This document shows, piece by piece, positions 28,432-36,195 of a DNA stretch of 47,815 nt. How positions within the stretch are numbered: the first letter of the stretch is position 1; the number at the start of each line of letters is the position of its first letter. The translations under genes and the position numbers were made by a program. The notes under the pieces were generated by a model. It worked only from the letters and a program-made list of their open reading frames with translations, had not been told where the DNA came from and searched no databases. Source of the DNA: Corynebacterium sp. (GTDB lineage Bacteria; Actinomycetota; Actinomycetes; Mycobacteriales; Mycobacteriaceae); assembly GCA_030530985.1 (NCBI GenBank), contig JAUMTX010000018.1, positions 1-47,815 on the forward strand. Direction: 5' to 3'.

Positions 28432-29511
28432 TTAACAACTCGACTCCAATAAATCCCCCATAACCCGGGCCACCGAATCCAAATCCCCATCAAAAAGCTC
28501 CGCATAAATATCTAAGGTCATTGCCGCCGAAGCATGCCCCAACTGCCGTTGAACCACCTTCACATTCGCACCCGCCGACACCATCAAACCAGCAGCCACA
28601 TGGCGCAAACCATGAATACTCAAAGTCTGAATACCCGAATCCACCTGCTGTGCACGCCGCACCGCAGCACCAAAGAAACCAGACTTACCCGGCAGGCGCA
28701 CCGGCAAACCATCACGCCCCGGCCACAACCACTCCTCAGGATGACGGCCCGCACACTCCACCGCCAATAAATCTAAAACCGGGGCCGGCACCGCCACCAC
28801 ACGAAATTCATGAGTCTTCGGGCTACCAATAACAATCTTCGAACCAACCAACACCGCATTACGCTGCACCGAAATACGGCCCGCCGAAAAATCCACATCA
28901 CCCACCTTCAAACCAGTCGCCTCACCCCAACGCAAACCCGTCGTACCCAAAAGCCAAATCAAAGACTGATACTTACGGGAAGACTCCACCACCAAACGCA
29001 ACTGCGCCGGGGTCAAAAAGACCTTGCGGGTCCCCACCCGCCGGGGCAATTTCACACCCCGCGCCGGGTTAATGGCAATAAAGCGGTCTTTAACAGCACT
29101 ATCTAAAATCTGGGCCAGCATGCAGTGATAGTGGCGAATGGAGGAAGGGGAGGAGTCCAAGGCCGCCACCCAGGCCTGCACATCGCTGGGGCGAATATCA
29201 CCAATGGCCCTGCGTCCCCACCAGGGGCGCACATGCTTGCGCCATTGAATTTCTTCCACCCGGCGAGTGCTCGGTTTAATATGTGCGCGCCCCGCCAGCC
29301 AACGGTCCCCAATTTCCGCCACTGTTTTACGTGCCGCCCGCGGGTCACACCACAGGCCCTGGTCAATGGTGGTTGTATTGGCCGCTGCCCAGCGCTGTGC
29401 CTCCCGGCGACTCCGAAAGCCTTGCTTTGTTCGGGACACCCCATCGGGGGAACGGTATTGCACCCGCCACCGCTTACCCGCTTTAATCTCATAGGCCTGG
29501 ATACTGGCCAT
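28432..29511 (-). CDS. Tyrosine recombinase/integrase, apparently intact
   Basis: A 359-residue phage- or island-type integrase. Residues 1-50 resemble the AP2-like arm-binding domain (RWRVQYRSPDGVSRTKQGFRSR), 60-150 the SAM-like core-binding domain, and the rest the catalytic domain with every active-site position: R in TGLRWGEA (about 195), K in SPKTHEF, H300 and R303 in HGLRH, H326 in LGHAS, and Y336 in DIYAEL. It is placed between two helicase genes on the same strand: 77 bases after the SNF2 gene and 37 before the giant helicase. No tRNA gene or obvious attachment repeat is close by. It could be the mobility gene of an island carrying the helicases, or a later arrival within them. Confidence 0.9.
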   Translation of the reverse strand: MASIQAYEIKAGKRWRVQYRSPDGVSRTKQGFRSRREAQRWAAANTTTIDQGLWCDPRAARKTVAEIGDRWLAGRAHIKPSTRRVEEIQWRKHVRPWWGRRAIGDIRPSDVQAWVAALDSSPSSIRHYHCMLAQILDSAVKDRFIAINPARGVKLPRRVGTRKVFLTPAQLRLVVESSRKYQSLIWLLGTTGLRWGEATGLKVGDVDFSAGRISVQRNAVLVGSKIVIGSPKTHEFRVVAVPAPVLDLLAVECAGRHPEEWLWPGRDGLPVRLPGKSGFFGAAVRRAQQVDSGIQTLSIHGLRHVAAGLMVSAGANVKVVQRQLGHASAAMTLDIYAELFDGDLDSVARVMGDLLESSC

Positions 29512-29572
29512 AAAAAAACCTCACCTTCAGTAGTGGAACAGTTACAGGAACTGAACATACTCAAGGTGAGGT
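29512..29572 (-). terminator. Hairpin between SNF2 helicase and integrase that buries the integrase ribosome site
   Basis: On the minus strand ACCTCACCTT (29572-29563) pairs perfectly with AAGGTGAGGT (29527-29518); between them CAGTT and AACTG (29539-29553) form an inner hairpin. The outer stem is followed by seven T and then the integrase ATG. The shape is a terminator for the SNF2 gene, while its 3' arm AAGGTGAGG is the only ribosome-binding site of the integrase. Confidence 0.75.
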
Positions 29573-29588
29573 ATAGCGCTACCGCTGA

Positions 29589-32468
29589 CTACTCGGGAAT
29601 GATCATAATCAGTGGGCGAACAGAGTTAGTCTCAGGCTTGAACTTCTTCACAATGCGCTCCGTGTACTCGCGGCGCTCCTTCTCATTAATGATGCGAGCA
29701 CCACTATCACTCTTACGGAATGTCTCCTCCACGGCTTTACTTCGGTTCTCAAGCTCATTGCCAATAGACTCGAAGACACCGTTAAAACTAACTAGTGCGT
29801 GCTTGAGATACTCGCCGTAGGTTTCAAGCTCCTCTTCGGATAGATTCCTCATGGTATTGAGACCAGAGATATCAAGCAGGGAGGTGTGCTCATCCAACCA
29901 TTGGGAGAGATCCAGGATGTTGGCTTGATCTGAGACGATGGATCCGCCGAAATCATGAATCTCGCTGGCATAGATGGTACGGGTGATGGTTTGGCCAAAG
30001 CAGTTGGAGACCGTGCCAAGCAGAATGATGGTTGGCTGTCCCACCTTGCCGGTGATGATTGGAATCTCTTGGCGGCTCATAGAGGTCAGCGCACGATCGG
30101 CAGCCCAGGAAGTCACTGGGTGCAGTGGGCCCAGGTAGTGCACACTTGGCCAGTTAGACTTCACAGCACCATCGACAGCCTGCTTAACAGCAGTCTTGCC
30201 CACCTCCTTATTATCCGTCAGGCTAATTTCCTTGGTGATATCCAAGTCCTTGATATAGTCCTGCGGCAACTGGCGGAAGCGGTGGCAAAGGTCCGGGGTT
30301 GGGTTGAGAGTCACGGTATGGCGTGGGGCATTAGGAGCCCAGCCAACACCACCATTGCTCAATGGCTCATTCGGGTGGCCATCAAAAGCTTCGAGCAGTG
30401 CATCCTGCAAGTACTCAATATCATTGGGGTAGAGGGACGCATAGCTCGCATGTTGCTTGGCCTGTGGTGTCGGAGCAGATTCCTCCTCAGTCAGACCATT
30501 ACCAAAGAAGAGCGCGAAAGGATCCTCGCCCACAAAAGCGCGGGTGGTTTCATCCATCTGCTCAATAGCCTCGGCCACAGTTGGAACAACTTCTTCAAAT
30601 TGCTGCTCACCACTAATAGCCTTACGGATGGCATCTTCCTCGGCCTCAATATTGTGCTTGCCCATGAGTAGCGCTGCGTCACCCAATTCCTTGGAGACTT
30701 CCTTCTCGCGCTCCAAGAGCTTGGTCAGAACGCGAAGCTCACCCGGGGTATCATCCTCGGCAGTATCAAGAAGCATCGTGGCAATGACAGGCTGCTGGCG
30801 CTGGCCATAGCGGTCGATACGGCCATTACGCTGCTGGATACGAATCAAGGACCAAGGAATGTCCCAGTGCACCAAGTGATGGCACTGCTGGTGCAGGTTC
30901 ACACCCTCACTGGCAACATCGCCGGTGATGAGCACGCGCAGTGGATCTTCCTTGCGCTTGAAGCGCTCAATGATATGCATCTGGGTGAGGTCATCATCGC
31001 CACCAGTCATGGTGCAAATATTCTTGGCGCCCAGCTTCAAGGCTTCCTGCAGGGCCGCAGCCAACCAAGGCAGGGTACTGCGGCGCTCAGAGAAGATAAC
31101 CACACGAGTATCGCTATTGCGCTTAATGCCAATGCTCTTGAGATACTCAACCAGAGCCTTGAACTTATTGCAGTTCTCCGGGGTGATTTGATCATTGAGC
31201 TCCTGCAGGCGGTTAAGGGCAGTGAACTCAACATTGGAGGCTTCAACGCCACGATCCGTCAGTGACTTCTTACGTGCTTCAATGGACGCACCCAGTGCTG
31301 CAGGGGAGGACAAATATGCCTTCACCAGAGTCCATGGGAAAAGGCGGTCGTTCTTATTCTTATTATTGAGAGCCGATGGCGGATTATCACCAGTCCACAC
31401 ATCGCGCAGCTCACGGGCAACGGCAAGCTCTTCTGGGCTTGGAGTCACCAGATTAATGACAGGTTCACCGCGCTCAGCCCAATCATCGGCTACCTTGCTG
31501 CGTACCTCTGGCGAATTACGGTGGCGGCGAATAACAAGCTTGGAAATATATTCCTTGATTGGTAGACCACGGGAGTCCACAGCGGCAGGATCCAAGAGGC
31601 GTAGAAGTTCACCGAAGGCCTTAGGATTACCGTTGTGCGGGGTAGCGCTGGCAAGGACCAACGCATCAGTGCGTGTAGAGAGCATGCGCACCAATTTATT
31701 GTTCAGGGTGCCGGCATTAACCGCATTATGGGCCTCATCGATCACCACTGCATCCCAACGGACCTTCTCCAAATAGGCACGGAACTTTGGCTGCTTCAAA
31801 GTATCAATGGAGATGATCGCGCGGTTATAGTAGGTGAAAGGGTTACGGGTGGCCGGAAGTTCCTGGCGAATGTGCTGGATACCAGTGGAATCCAAACGAA
31901 CGAAAGGAATTGCGAAGCGGTTCCACATTTCCTTCTGCATCTGCTCGAGCACTGCACGTGGGGTTACAATGAGGATACGGTCGCCACGGCCGCGCTTAAT
32001 AAGCTCAGCCAGAATCAAACCAATCTCGACAGTCTTACCCAAACCCACCGCATCAGCAATGAGAAGTCGTGGCTGGTGATTATCCGCCGCAAGAATCTTC
32101 TTCACTGCAGTGCGCTGATAATCCAAGGTATCCACAAGCATGCTGTCTGCTACTGCAAGATTATCCTCGTTGAGAGGAAGTGGGGTTTGACGCAGGGTAG
32201 TCTCCAGCCACAGGCGAGACTTACGGAAATTAGGGGACTTATCTGCTGTGATCTTTACAGCCGACGGATCCAGAGGCTTGATGTCATCAAAGCAGTCAAA
32301 GAAAACTGCCTCTTCATCACGGACATAGTCACTAATACCGCGAACCTGAACCTTCTTATGATTCGCTGCGTCACTGACTTCAGTGACTAGCCAGTACTCA
32401 TCGCGTACCTCAACAATTATGCCCGGTGCAATGGTGACAGTTGAATCATTGGCAGTGCCAAGGCTCAT
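29589..32468 (-). CDS. SNF2-family helicase related to DISARM DrmD
   Basis: A 959-residue SF2 motor of the SNF2/RapA type. Motif I is DAVGLGKT (139-146), motif II DEAH (244-247), motif III SATPHNG (274-280), and the second RecA domain has VVIFSERRSTLPWL, GDVASEGVNLHQ and the RNGRIDRYGQ finger (about 510-550). The C-terminal 350 residues are family-specific and rich in charged residues. In DISARM class 1, DrmD is an SNF2-like helicase of this size and start pattern; SNF2 proteins of other defence systems remain possible. The ATG at 32468 follows GAGGAG. It is first in the four-gene run. Confidence 0.82.
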   Translation of the reverse strand: MSLGTANDSTVTIAPGIIVEVRDEYWLVTEVSDAANHKKVQVRGISDYVRDEEAVFFDCFDDIKPLDPSAVKITADKSPNFRKSRLWLETTLRQTPLPLNEDNLAVADSMLVDTLDYQRTAVKKILAADNHQPRLLIADAVGLGKTVEIGLILAELIKRGRGDRILIVTPRAVLEQMQKEMWNRFAIPFVRLDSTGIQHIRQELPATRNPFTYYNRAIISIDTLKQPKFRAYLEKVRWDAVVIDEAHNAVNAGTLNNKLVRMLSTRTDALVLASATPHNGNPKAFGELLRLLDPAAVDSRGLPIKEYISKLVIRRHRNSPEVRSKVADDWAERGEPVINLVTPSPEELAVARELRDVWTGDNPPSALNNKNKNDRLFPWTLVKAYLSSPAALGASIEARKKSLTDRGVEASNVEFTALNRLQELNDQITPENCNKFKALVEYLKSIGIKRNSDTRVVIFSERRSTLPWLAAALQEALKLGAKNICTMTGGDDDLTQMHIIERFKRKEDPLRVLITGDVASEGVNLHQQCHHLVHWDIPWSLIRIQQRNGRIDRYGQRQQPVIATMLLDTAEDDTPGELRVLTKLLEREKEVSKELGDAALLMGKHNIEAEEDAIRKAISGEQQFEEVVPTVAEAIEQMDETTRAFVGEDPFALFFGNGLTEEESAPTPQAKQHASYASLYPNDIEYLQDALLEAFDGHPNEPLSNGGVGWAPNAPRHTVTLNPTPDLCHRFRQLPQDYIKDLDITKEISLTDNKEVGKTAVKQAVDGAVKSNWPSVHYLGPLHPVTSWAADRALTSMSRQEIPIITGKVGQPTIILLGTVSNCFGQTITRTIYASEIHDFGGSIVSDQANILDLSQWLDEHTSLLDISGLNTMRNLSEEELETYGEYLKHALVSFNGVFESIGNELENRSKAVEETFRKSDSGARIINEKERREYTERIVKKFKPETNSVRPLIMIIPE

Positions 32469-32770
32469 AGTGGCTCCTCATTCTTAACAGCAGCAATATT
32501 ATGTGCTCTCTATTGTACTGACTGATGGTGACAAGATTCGCTGCAGCGCCCAGTTAAGCGACTCGTACTCACTTCCGCTGTGTACGCAGCCGGAGTCAAG
32601 AAGCAAAGCTGCACCGTAGCAGCGTCGGTCTACAGTCCAAAACTATTAGTTATGTGGAATGTTACAGAGTCCAAGCTCTGTGTCGCTGGTGGAGTGTTGA
32701 AGATAGCATCGCTGGTGCTTAAGGGCACATTCTAGGACAGATCTGCAACCTTGTATGCTTTACCTGCATA
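32469..32770. other. Intergenic region upstream of the helicase cluster
   Basis: The 400 bases between the SNF2 gene and the next exported protein hold a TAATAT box (32497-32502, minus strand), a candidate -10 for the cluster about 30 bases from the ATG. TCGCTGGTG occurs twice (about 32692 and 32710). The hairpin near 32790 closes the region. I see no ORF, tRNA or clear attachment site. Confidence 0.4.
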
Positions 32771-32807
32771 AAAAGAAGTTGGGTCCACCCGAAAGGATGA
32801 ACCCAAC
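32771..32807 (-). terminator. Terminator of the 127-residue exported protein gene
   Basis: GTTGGGT...ACCCAAC with further inner pairing around GAAA; on the minus strand it is followed by CTTCTTTTT. Confidence 0.8.
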
Positions 32808-32868
32808 GCCCAATAAGAAACGCAATTGCTATTATACGCTTCAAGTAATAGAATGCAAACCCTAGAAT

Positions 32869-33252
32869 TTACTCTGGGATCTTTACGTAGGCCTTTGCAA
32901 GATTAATCAGGCTAGGAAGCAGGCTTTCAAGGTCAAAAGCCTTGGTGCGTGGAACGGAAGAACCAAACTCAAGGGCTGGGCTCAGGTTGCCACGGGACAG
33001 GCCAATGAGCAGTGCGCCAAGCCACCAAATTGGGTTAACGAATAGTGCCCATGGGGTTGCGGAAGAGCCGATATAGGAGGAGCCACTGGAGAAAGCGCCA
33101 ACTACACCAATTGGGCCAATGGCCTTCAAGGCATCTCCAACGCCATTAATCTCGGATACTTCGATCTGGTCAGCATGTGCCTGCTGTGGAGCAACAACTC
33201 CGGTCGTGGCCACAGAAAAAGCAAGAATACCTGCAGCGATCTTCTTCTTCAT
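32869..33252 (-). CDS. Small exported protein, unknown
   Basis: A 127-residue protein with a signal peptide cleaved after AHA (residue about 28). The mature part has a Gly/Ser-rich hydrophobic stretch (about 42-60) and a Trp-rich hydrophobic segment (WALFVNPIWWLGALLIGL, about 68-85), and a C-terminal amphipathic region. It might sit in the outer mycomembrane, but I recognise no porin or other family. Its signal peptide nearly repeats that of the HtaA-like gene upstream (TTGVVAPQQAHAD against VTGVVAPQAHAD), which suggests shared ancestry of at least this part. Confidence 0.7.
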   Translation of the reverse strand: MKKKIAAGILAFSVATTGVVAPQQAHADQIEVSEINGVGDALKAIGPIGVVGAFSSGSSYIGSSATPWALFVNPIWWLGALLIGLSRGNLSPALEFGSSVPRTKAFDLESLLPSLINLAKAYVKIPE

Positions 33253-33511
33253 AGTAATCCTTCTGGTGAAAGTGGAAGTCAGTTGTGTGAAGTCTGTTAC
33301 GTACGGCCAGTTGTTAGGAGCCGTAGCACAACGCTTTTAGTATATGTGCTGTGAAGAGAATTTGCAACACTTAATTTTCACTAAAAAATTCCCTGTGTGA
33401 CCGGCGAAAACCGGTGACGATACCAGGGAGAAACTAGGGGAAGATACCGGGGAAACATACCAGGGATGACTCAGGCGAAGGTATCCGAGATTGGTGTAGC
33501 GCTAAGAATGA
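33253..33511. other. Intergenic region with small hairpin and short repeats
   Basis: ACCGG-CGAAAA-CCGGT forms a small hairpin near 33400-33416. ATACCAGGG, ATACCGGGG and ATACCAGGG occur at about 33420, 33445 and 33459, roughly 14-25 bases apart. No ORF with a ribosome site is evident. The promoter of the 127-residue protein gene must lie near 33253-33330. Confidence 0.3.
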
Positions 33512-33556
33512 GAAAAGCCCTTAGGCCACAGCGCTGTGCTGTGAATCCTAAGGGCT
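33512..33556 (-). terminator. Terminator of the HtaA-like gene
   Basis: AGCCCTTAGG pairs with CCTAAGGGCT and an inner CACAGC/GCTGTG extends the hairpin; on the minus strand TTTTCTC follows. Confidence 0.85.
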
Positions 33557-33602
33557 GAACTATTCTAAAGCTCTCACCACTGGTAGGTACTAGTTCAGAG
33601 GC

Positions 33603-34541
33603 TTACTTCTTGAGAAGACGAACAATGAGGTAGCCAATGAGACCAAGACCCAGAACGCCACCGGCAATCAGAGGTGCATTCTGCTGGGCAACAGTGGCCC
33701 AACCATTGGAGGCATTGTAGAGGCTAGATGCAGGATCGTCCTTAATCTGGCCAGTGTATGGGGTAGCGGTCTTGGCAATGCCGATGCTCAATGGATCTGG
33801 AGTCTTCTGAGCATTGCGGTCAGAGTTGGTGGAGTAGAACCAAGCCTGCATATCCTGTGGCAGGAAGTTCACGAAGTCAGTAGGCCAGGTATTTGGGTAA
33901 TCCGGGGTGATGTCAATAGACCAGTAATTACCATGGTCAACAACAGCACTATTGGCGAAGGTTGCGAGGGTGACGCGTGCTGGGCCATTGGCTGGACCAT
34001 TGCCCTTATCATCCACGTAGGTTACGTCCGCCACAATGGAACCGGAGCCATTGGCATTACGCACGACGGTTGGGGAGCCCCAGTAAATCTTGATTGGGAG
34101 GAAGGAATACATCTGATATTCCACACCGCCAAGGAAGGAAACGGAAGCCTGGCCACTTACTGGATCCAGGTAACCGAAGCCGTTATTGAGGTGGGTGGAG
34201 TTGGTTTCCGCATTATAAGTAGTGGAAGACTCGAAGGTCGTTACGGACCAGTTGCGAACATACTGGTTGAAGGACCAGCCCATAGATGCATTATCAAAAT
34301 ACACGGAGCCAGGGTTGCCCTGGTTATGCCAGTTATTCAGATTGGCCTGTGCTAGCTGGGCAGTGGTGGTGCCGGTACGGGCCTGCTCGGAGCCCACAAT
34401 GGCCTTGGTGCTGGAACCGAATGGGGAATCTGCATGAGCCTGCGGGGCAACTACACCGGTAACAGCCATGCTTGCAGCCATAGTGCCAGCAATAATGCGG
34501 GTGCTTGTGCGATTGATAAATGAACGGCGAATACGCTTCAT
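33603..34541 (-). CDS. HtaA-domain haem-uptake-type surface protein
   Basis: A 312-residue exported protein. The signal peptide ends after AHA (residues 35-37). The centre (about 75-270) reads as one HtaA domain, the corynebacterial haem-binding fold: MGWSFNQYVRNW, GFGYLDPVSGQASVSFLGGVEY, SPTVVRN...GSIVADV, and QAWFYSTNSD..KTPDPLSI. The C-terminus is a membrane anchor (GVLGLGLIGYLIVRLLKK). In known HtaA domains a Tyr ligand is supported by a His in a GH pair after the F.G.V segment; here that spot reads YQMYS, with no His. An AAAGGAGAG ribosome site precedes the ATG, and a DtxR-like box lies upstream, in line with iron-repressed haem acquisition. Confidence 0.78.
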   Translation of the reverse strand: MKRIRRSFINRTSTRIIAGTMAASMAVTGVVAPQAHADSPFGSSTKAIVGSEQARTGTTTAQLAQANLNNWHNQGNPGSVYFDNASMGWSFNQYVRNWSVTTFESSTTYNAETNSTHLNNGFGYLDPVSGQASVSFLGGVEYQMYSFLPIKIYWGSPTVVRNANGSGSIVADVTYVDDKGNGPANGPARVTLATFANSAVVDHGNYWSIDITPDYPNTWPTDFVNFLPQDMQAWFYSTNSDRNAQKTPDPLSIGIAKTATPYTGQIKDDPASSLYNASNGWATVAQQNAPLIAGGVLGLGLIGYLIVRLLKK

Positions 34542-34574
34542 ATAACTCTCCTTTGAGCGTGGGACCTGGCAAAC

Positions 34575-34593
34575 TGAGGTTTAGTTTACCTTA
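34575..34593 (-). promoter_or_regulatory. DtxR-like iron box
   Basis: The 19 bases match the DtxR consensus TWAGGTTAGSCTAACCTWA at about 14 positions, with conserved AGGT and ACCT arms. The site is 34 bases upstream of the HtaA-like ATG and contains a possible -10 (TAAACT on the minus strand), so bound DtxR would block the promoter. Confidence 0.65.
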
Positions 34594-34744
34594 GCGGGGG
34601 TAGTTTTTCCTTATGGTTATCTTTTGCGCATGGCTGCAGATCTGCACGATTAGCCTCTTGAGCTGGAAATACAATAATGTGGCTCTCCAGGTAGGCATTC
34701 TTTGTCGGGGGTAACTCTTGTAGAGCAATTATGTAACAGTCCAA

Positions 34745-34778
34745 AACATGCGCTATTAGTATTACTACGCTGCATGTT
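34745..34778. repeat. Seven-base inverted repeat in the divergent HtaA/YkvI region
   Basis: AACATGC and GCATGTT flank 20 bases in the 297-base gap. It may be an operator for the YkvI-like gene. Nothing else in the gap is recognisable apart from the DtxR-like box just before it. Confidence 0.25.
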
Positions 34779-34890
34779 ATGGGTTGGTATTGCGTCTGGT
34801 TTTTCTAGATTACAGCACCGAGTAGTGGCATAGCTCTACACCATAGATATGCGTGGCGTGAGTTGTAAATGGACCAGAAGGGAGGCCCAT

Positions 34891-36045
34891 ATGACTGGCC
34901 GCATTCTAAATATTTCCCTTGCCTTTGTTGGGCTTATTGTTGGTGCCGGTTTTGCATCGGGCGCCGAGGTTAAACAGTACTTTGTTGCCTTCGGCTCCTG
35001 GGGGATGCTTGGTGCAATTATCGCCGCTATCATTATGGGAATTGTCGGCTTCGCCATTCTTGAGCTTGGTAGTTATCTACAGGCGGCGGAGCACACTGTA
35101 GTTTTTAATCGCATTTCGAGTCCACTGGCCGCAAAAATTCTAGATGCGGCAGTGGTTATTAACCTCTTCTGCGTTGGCTTTGTTATGTTCGCCGGTGCTG
35201 GCGCAAATCTAAAGCAGCAGTTCGGTCTGCCCACCTGGGTGGGTGCAACATTAATGCTGGTCTTGATTCTTGCTGCCGGTCTTGCTGATGTCGAAAAAGC
35301 TAGCCGCATTATCGGTGGCATCACACCAGCGCTTATCTTCTTCCTTGTTCTGACCGGTATTTACATTATGATCAAGGCCGATTGGGACTTTGCCACCCTT
35401 GATGCCCATGCAGCCACCGTTGAAACAACACTGCCAAACTGGTTGGTCTCCTCTATTAACTATGTTGGCTTCTCCGTGATTGTGGTCGTGTCCATGGCTA
35501 TCTGCATGGGTGGCTCCATGCTAGATCCAAAGGAAGCTGGCCGCGGTGGTCTTGCCGGCGGTCTGCTCTTCGGCGGTCTTCTCTTCTTGAGCGCTTTGAC
35601 CATGTATCTTTCTGTGGCCACTGTGGGCAGTGAAGAGCTGCCAATGCTCGCTGTTATTAACGGCATGGGTTCCTATCTTGGTGTTGCCATGTCCATCGTG
35701 ATTTACGGCATGATCTTCAATACTGCCTTCGGCATGTTCTACCCACTGGGTAAGCGCATGAGTGCAAAGAACCCTTCGCGCTTCCGTCTCTACTTCTTCA
35801 GCATCACCATTGTCGGTTATATCCTCAGTGCTGTCGGCTTTAAGAACCTCATTGGCTGGGTATATCCAGCCCTTGGCTATGCCGGCCTCGTTCTAGCCGT
35901 TGTGATTTGTTGGGGTTGGGTGCGTAGCCGCAAGGACATCAATGCTGAAGCTGCTGCCCGCAAGGATGCATTCAGCAAGTCTGTTGATTCCCGTGCTAAG
36001 GACCACATCACCTTGGATACTCCAGTGTGGGAAGCAGATAAATAG
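34891..36045 (+). CDS. YkvI-like membrane transporter
   Basis: A 384-residue protein with about ten hydrophobic helices and the start ISLAFVGLIVGAGFASGAEVKQYF, typical of the YkvI family, a branch of the amino-acid/cation transporter superfamily; no substrate is established. The ATG at 34891 follows GGGAGG; the upstream frame to 34849 lacks such a site. The C-terminal 45 residues are charged and cytoplasmic. A strong terminator follows, so it is probably transcribed alone. Confidence 0.75.
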   Translation: MTGRILNISLAFVGLIVGAGFASGAEVKQYFVAFGSWGMLGAIIAAIIMGIVGFAILELGSYLQAAEHTVVFNRISSPLAAKILDAAVVINLFCVGFVMFAGAGANLKQQFGLPTWVGATLMLVLILAAGLADVEKASRIIGGITPALIFFLVLTGIYIMIKADWDFATLDAHAATVETTLPNWLVSSINYVGFSVIVVVSMAICMGGSMLDPKEAGRGGLAGGLLFGGLLFLSALTMYLSVATVGSEELPMLAVINGMGSYLGVAMSIVIYGMIFNTAFGMFYPLGKRMSAKNPSRFRLYFFSITIVGYILSAVGFKNLIGWVYPALGYAGLVLAVVICWGWVRSRKDINAEAAARKDAFSKSVDSRAKDHITLDTPVWEADK

Positions 36046-36075
36046 GTGCACATAAAACCTAGGTGCACATAGAAA

Positions 36076-36104
36076 ATGGGCGGTTCCTTTTGGGAACCGC
36101 CCAT
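36076..36104 (+). terminator. Hairpin terminator after the YkvI-like gene
   Basis: ATGGGCGGTTCC pairs with GGAACCGCCCAT around a TTTTG loop. A short T stretch (ATTTC) follows at some distance. Confidence 0.7.
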
Positions 36105-36153
36105 ACGCATTTCTTCATTTCCTGATGAAGTCTATGTAATTCTGTGTAGCACT

Positions 36154-36174
36154 GCTCGGGGCTTGGCCCCGAGC
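36154..36174. terminator. Second GC-rich hairpin between convergent genes
   Basis: GCTCGGGGC and GCCCCGAGC pair around TTG. It lies 22 bases after the lysE stop and could serve either direction; T tracts are weak. Confidence 0.55.
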
Positions 36175-36195
36175 CTTTCCTCTTGTTGTTAATTC

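Noticed and set aside
28395..28505. Start of the giant helicase at 28505
   Set aside because: It would overlap the integrase end by 74 bases and ignores the TACTAT box directly before the ATG at 28394.
18595..32468. Calling the cluster canonical DISARM
   Set aside because: No methyltransferase and no DrmC-type phospholipase D gene are present, and the helicase and DUF1998 are in one chain.
32540..32680. A tRNA or tRNA-remnant attachment site near the cluster
   Set aside because: GC-rich short stems are visible but no cloverleaf, anticodon arm or conserved T-loop could be assembled.
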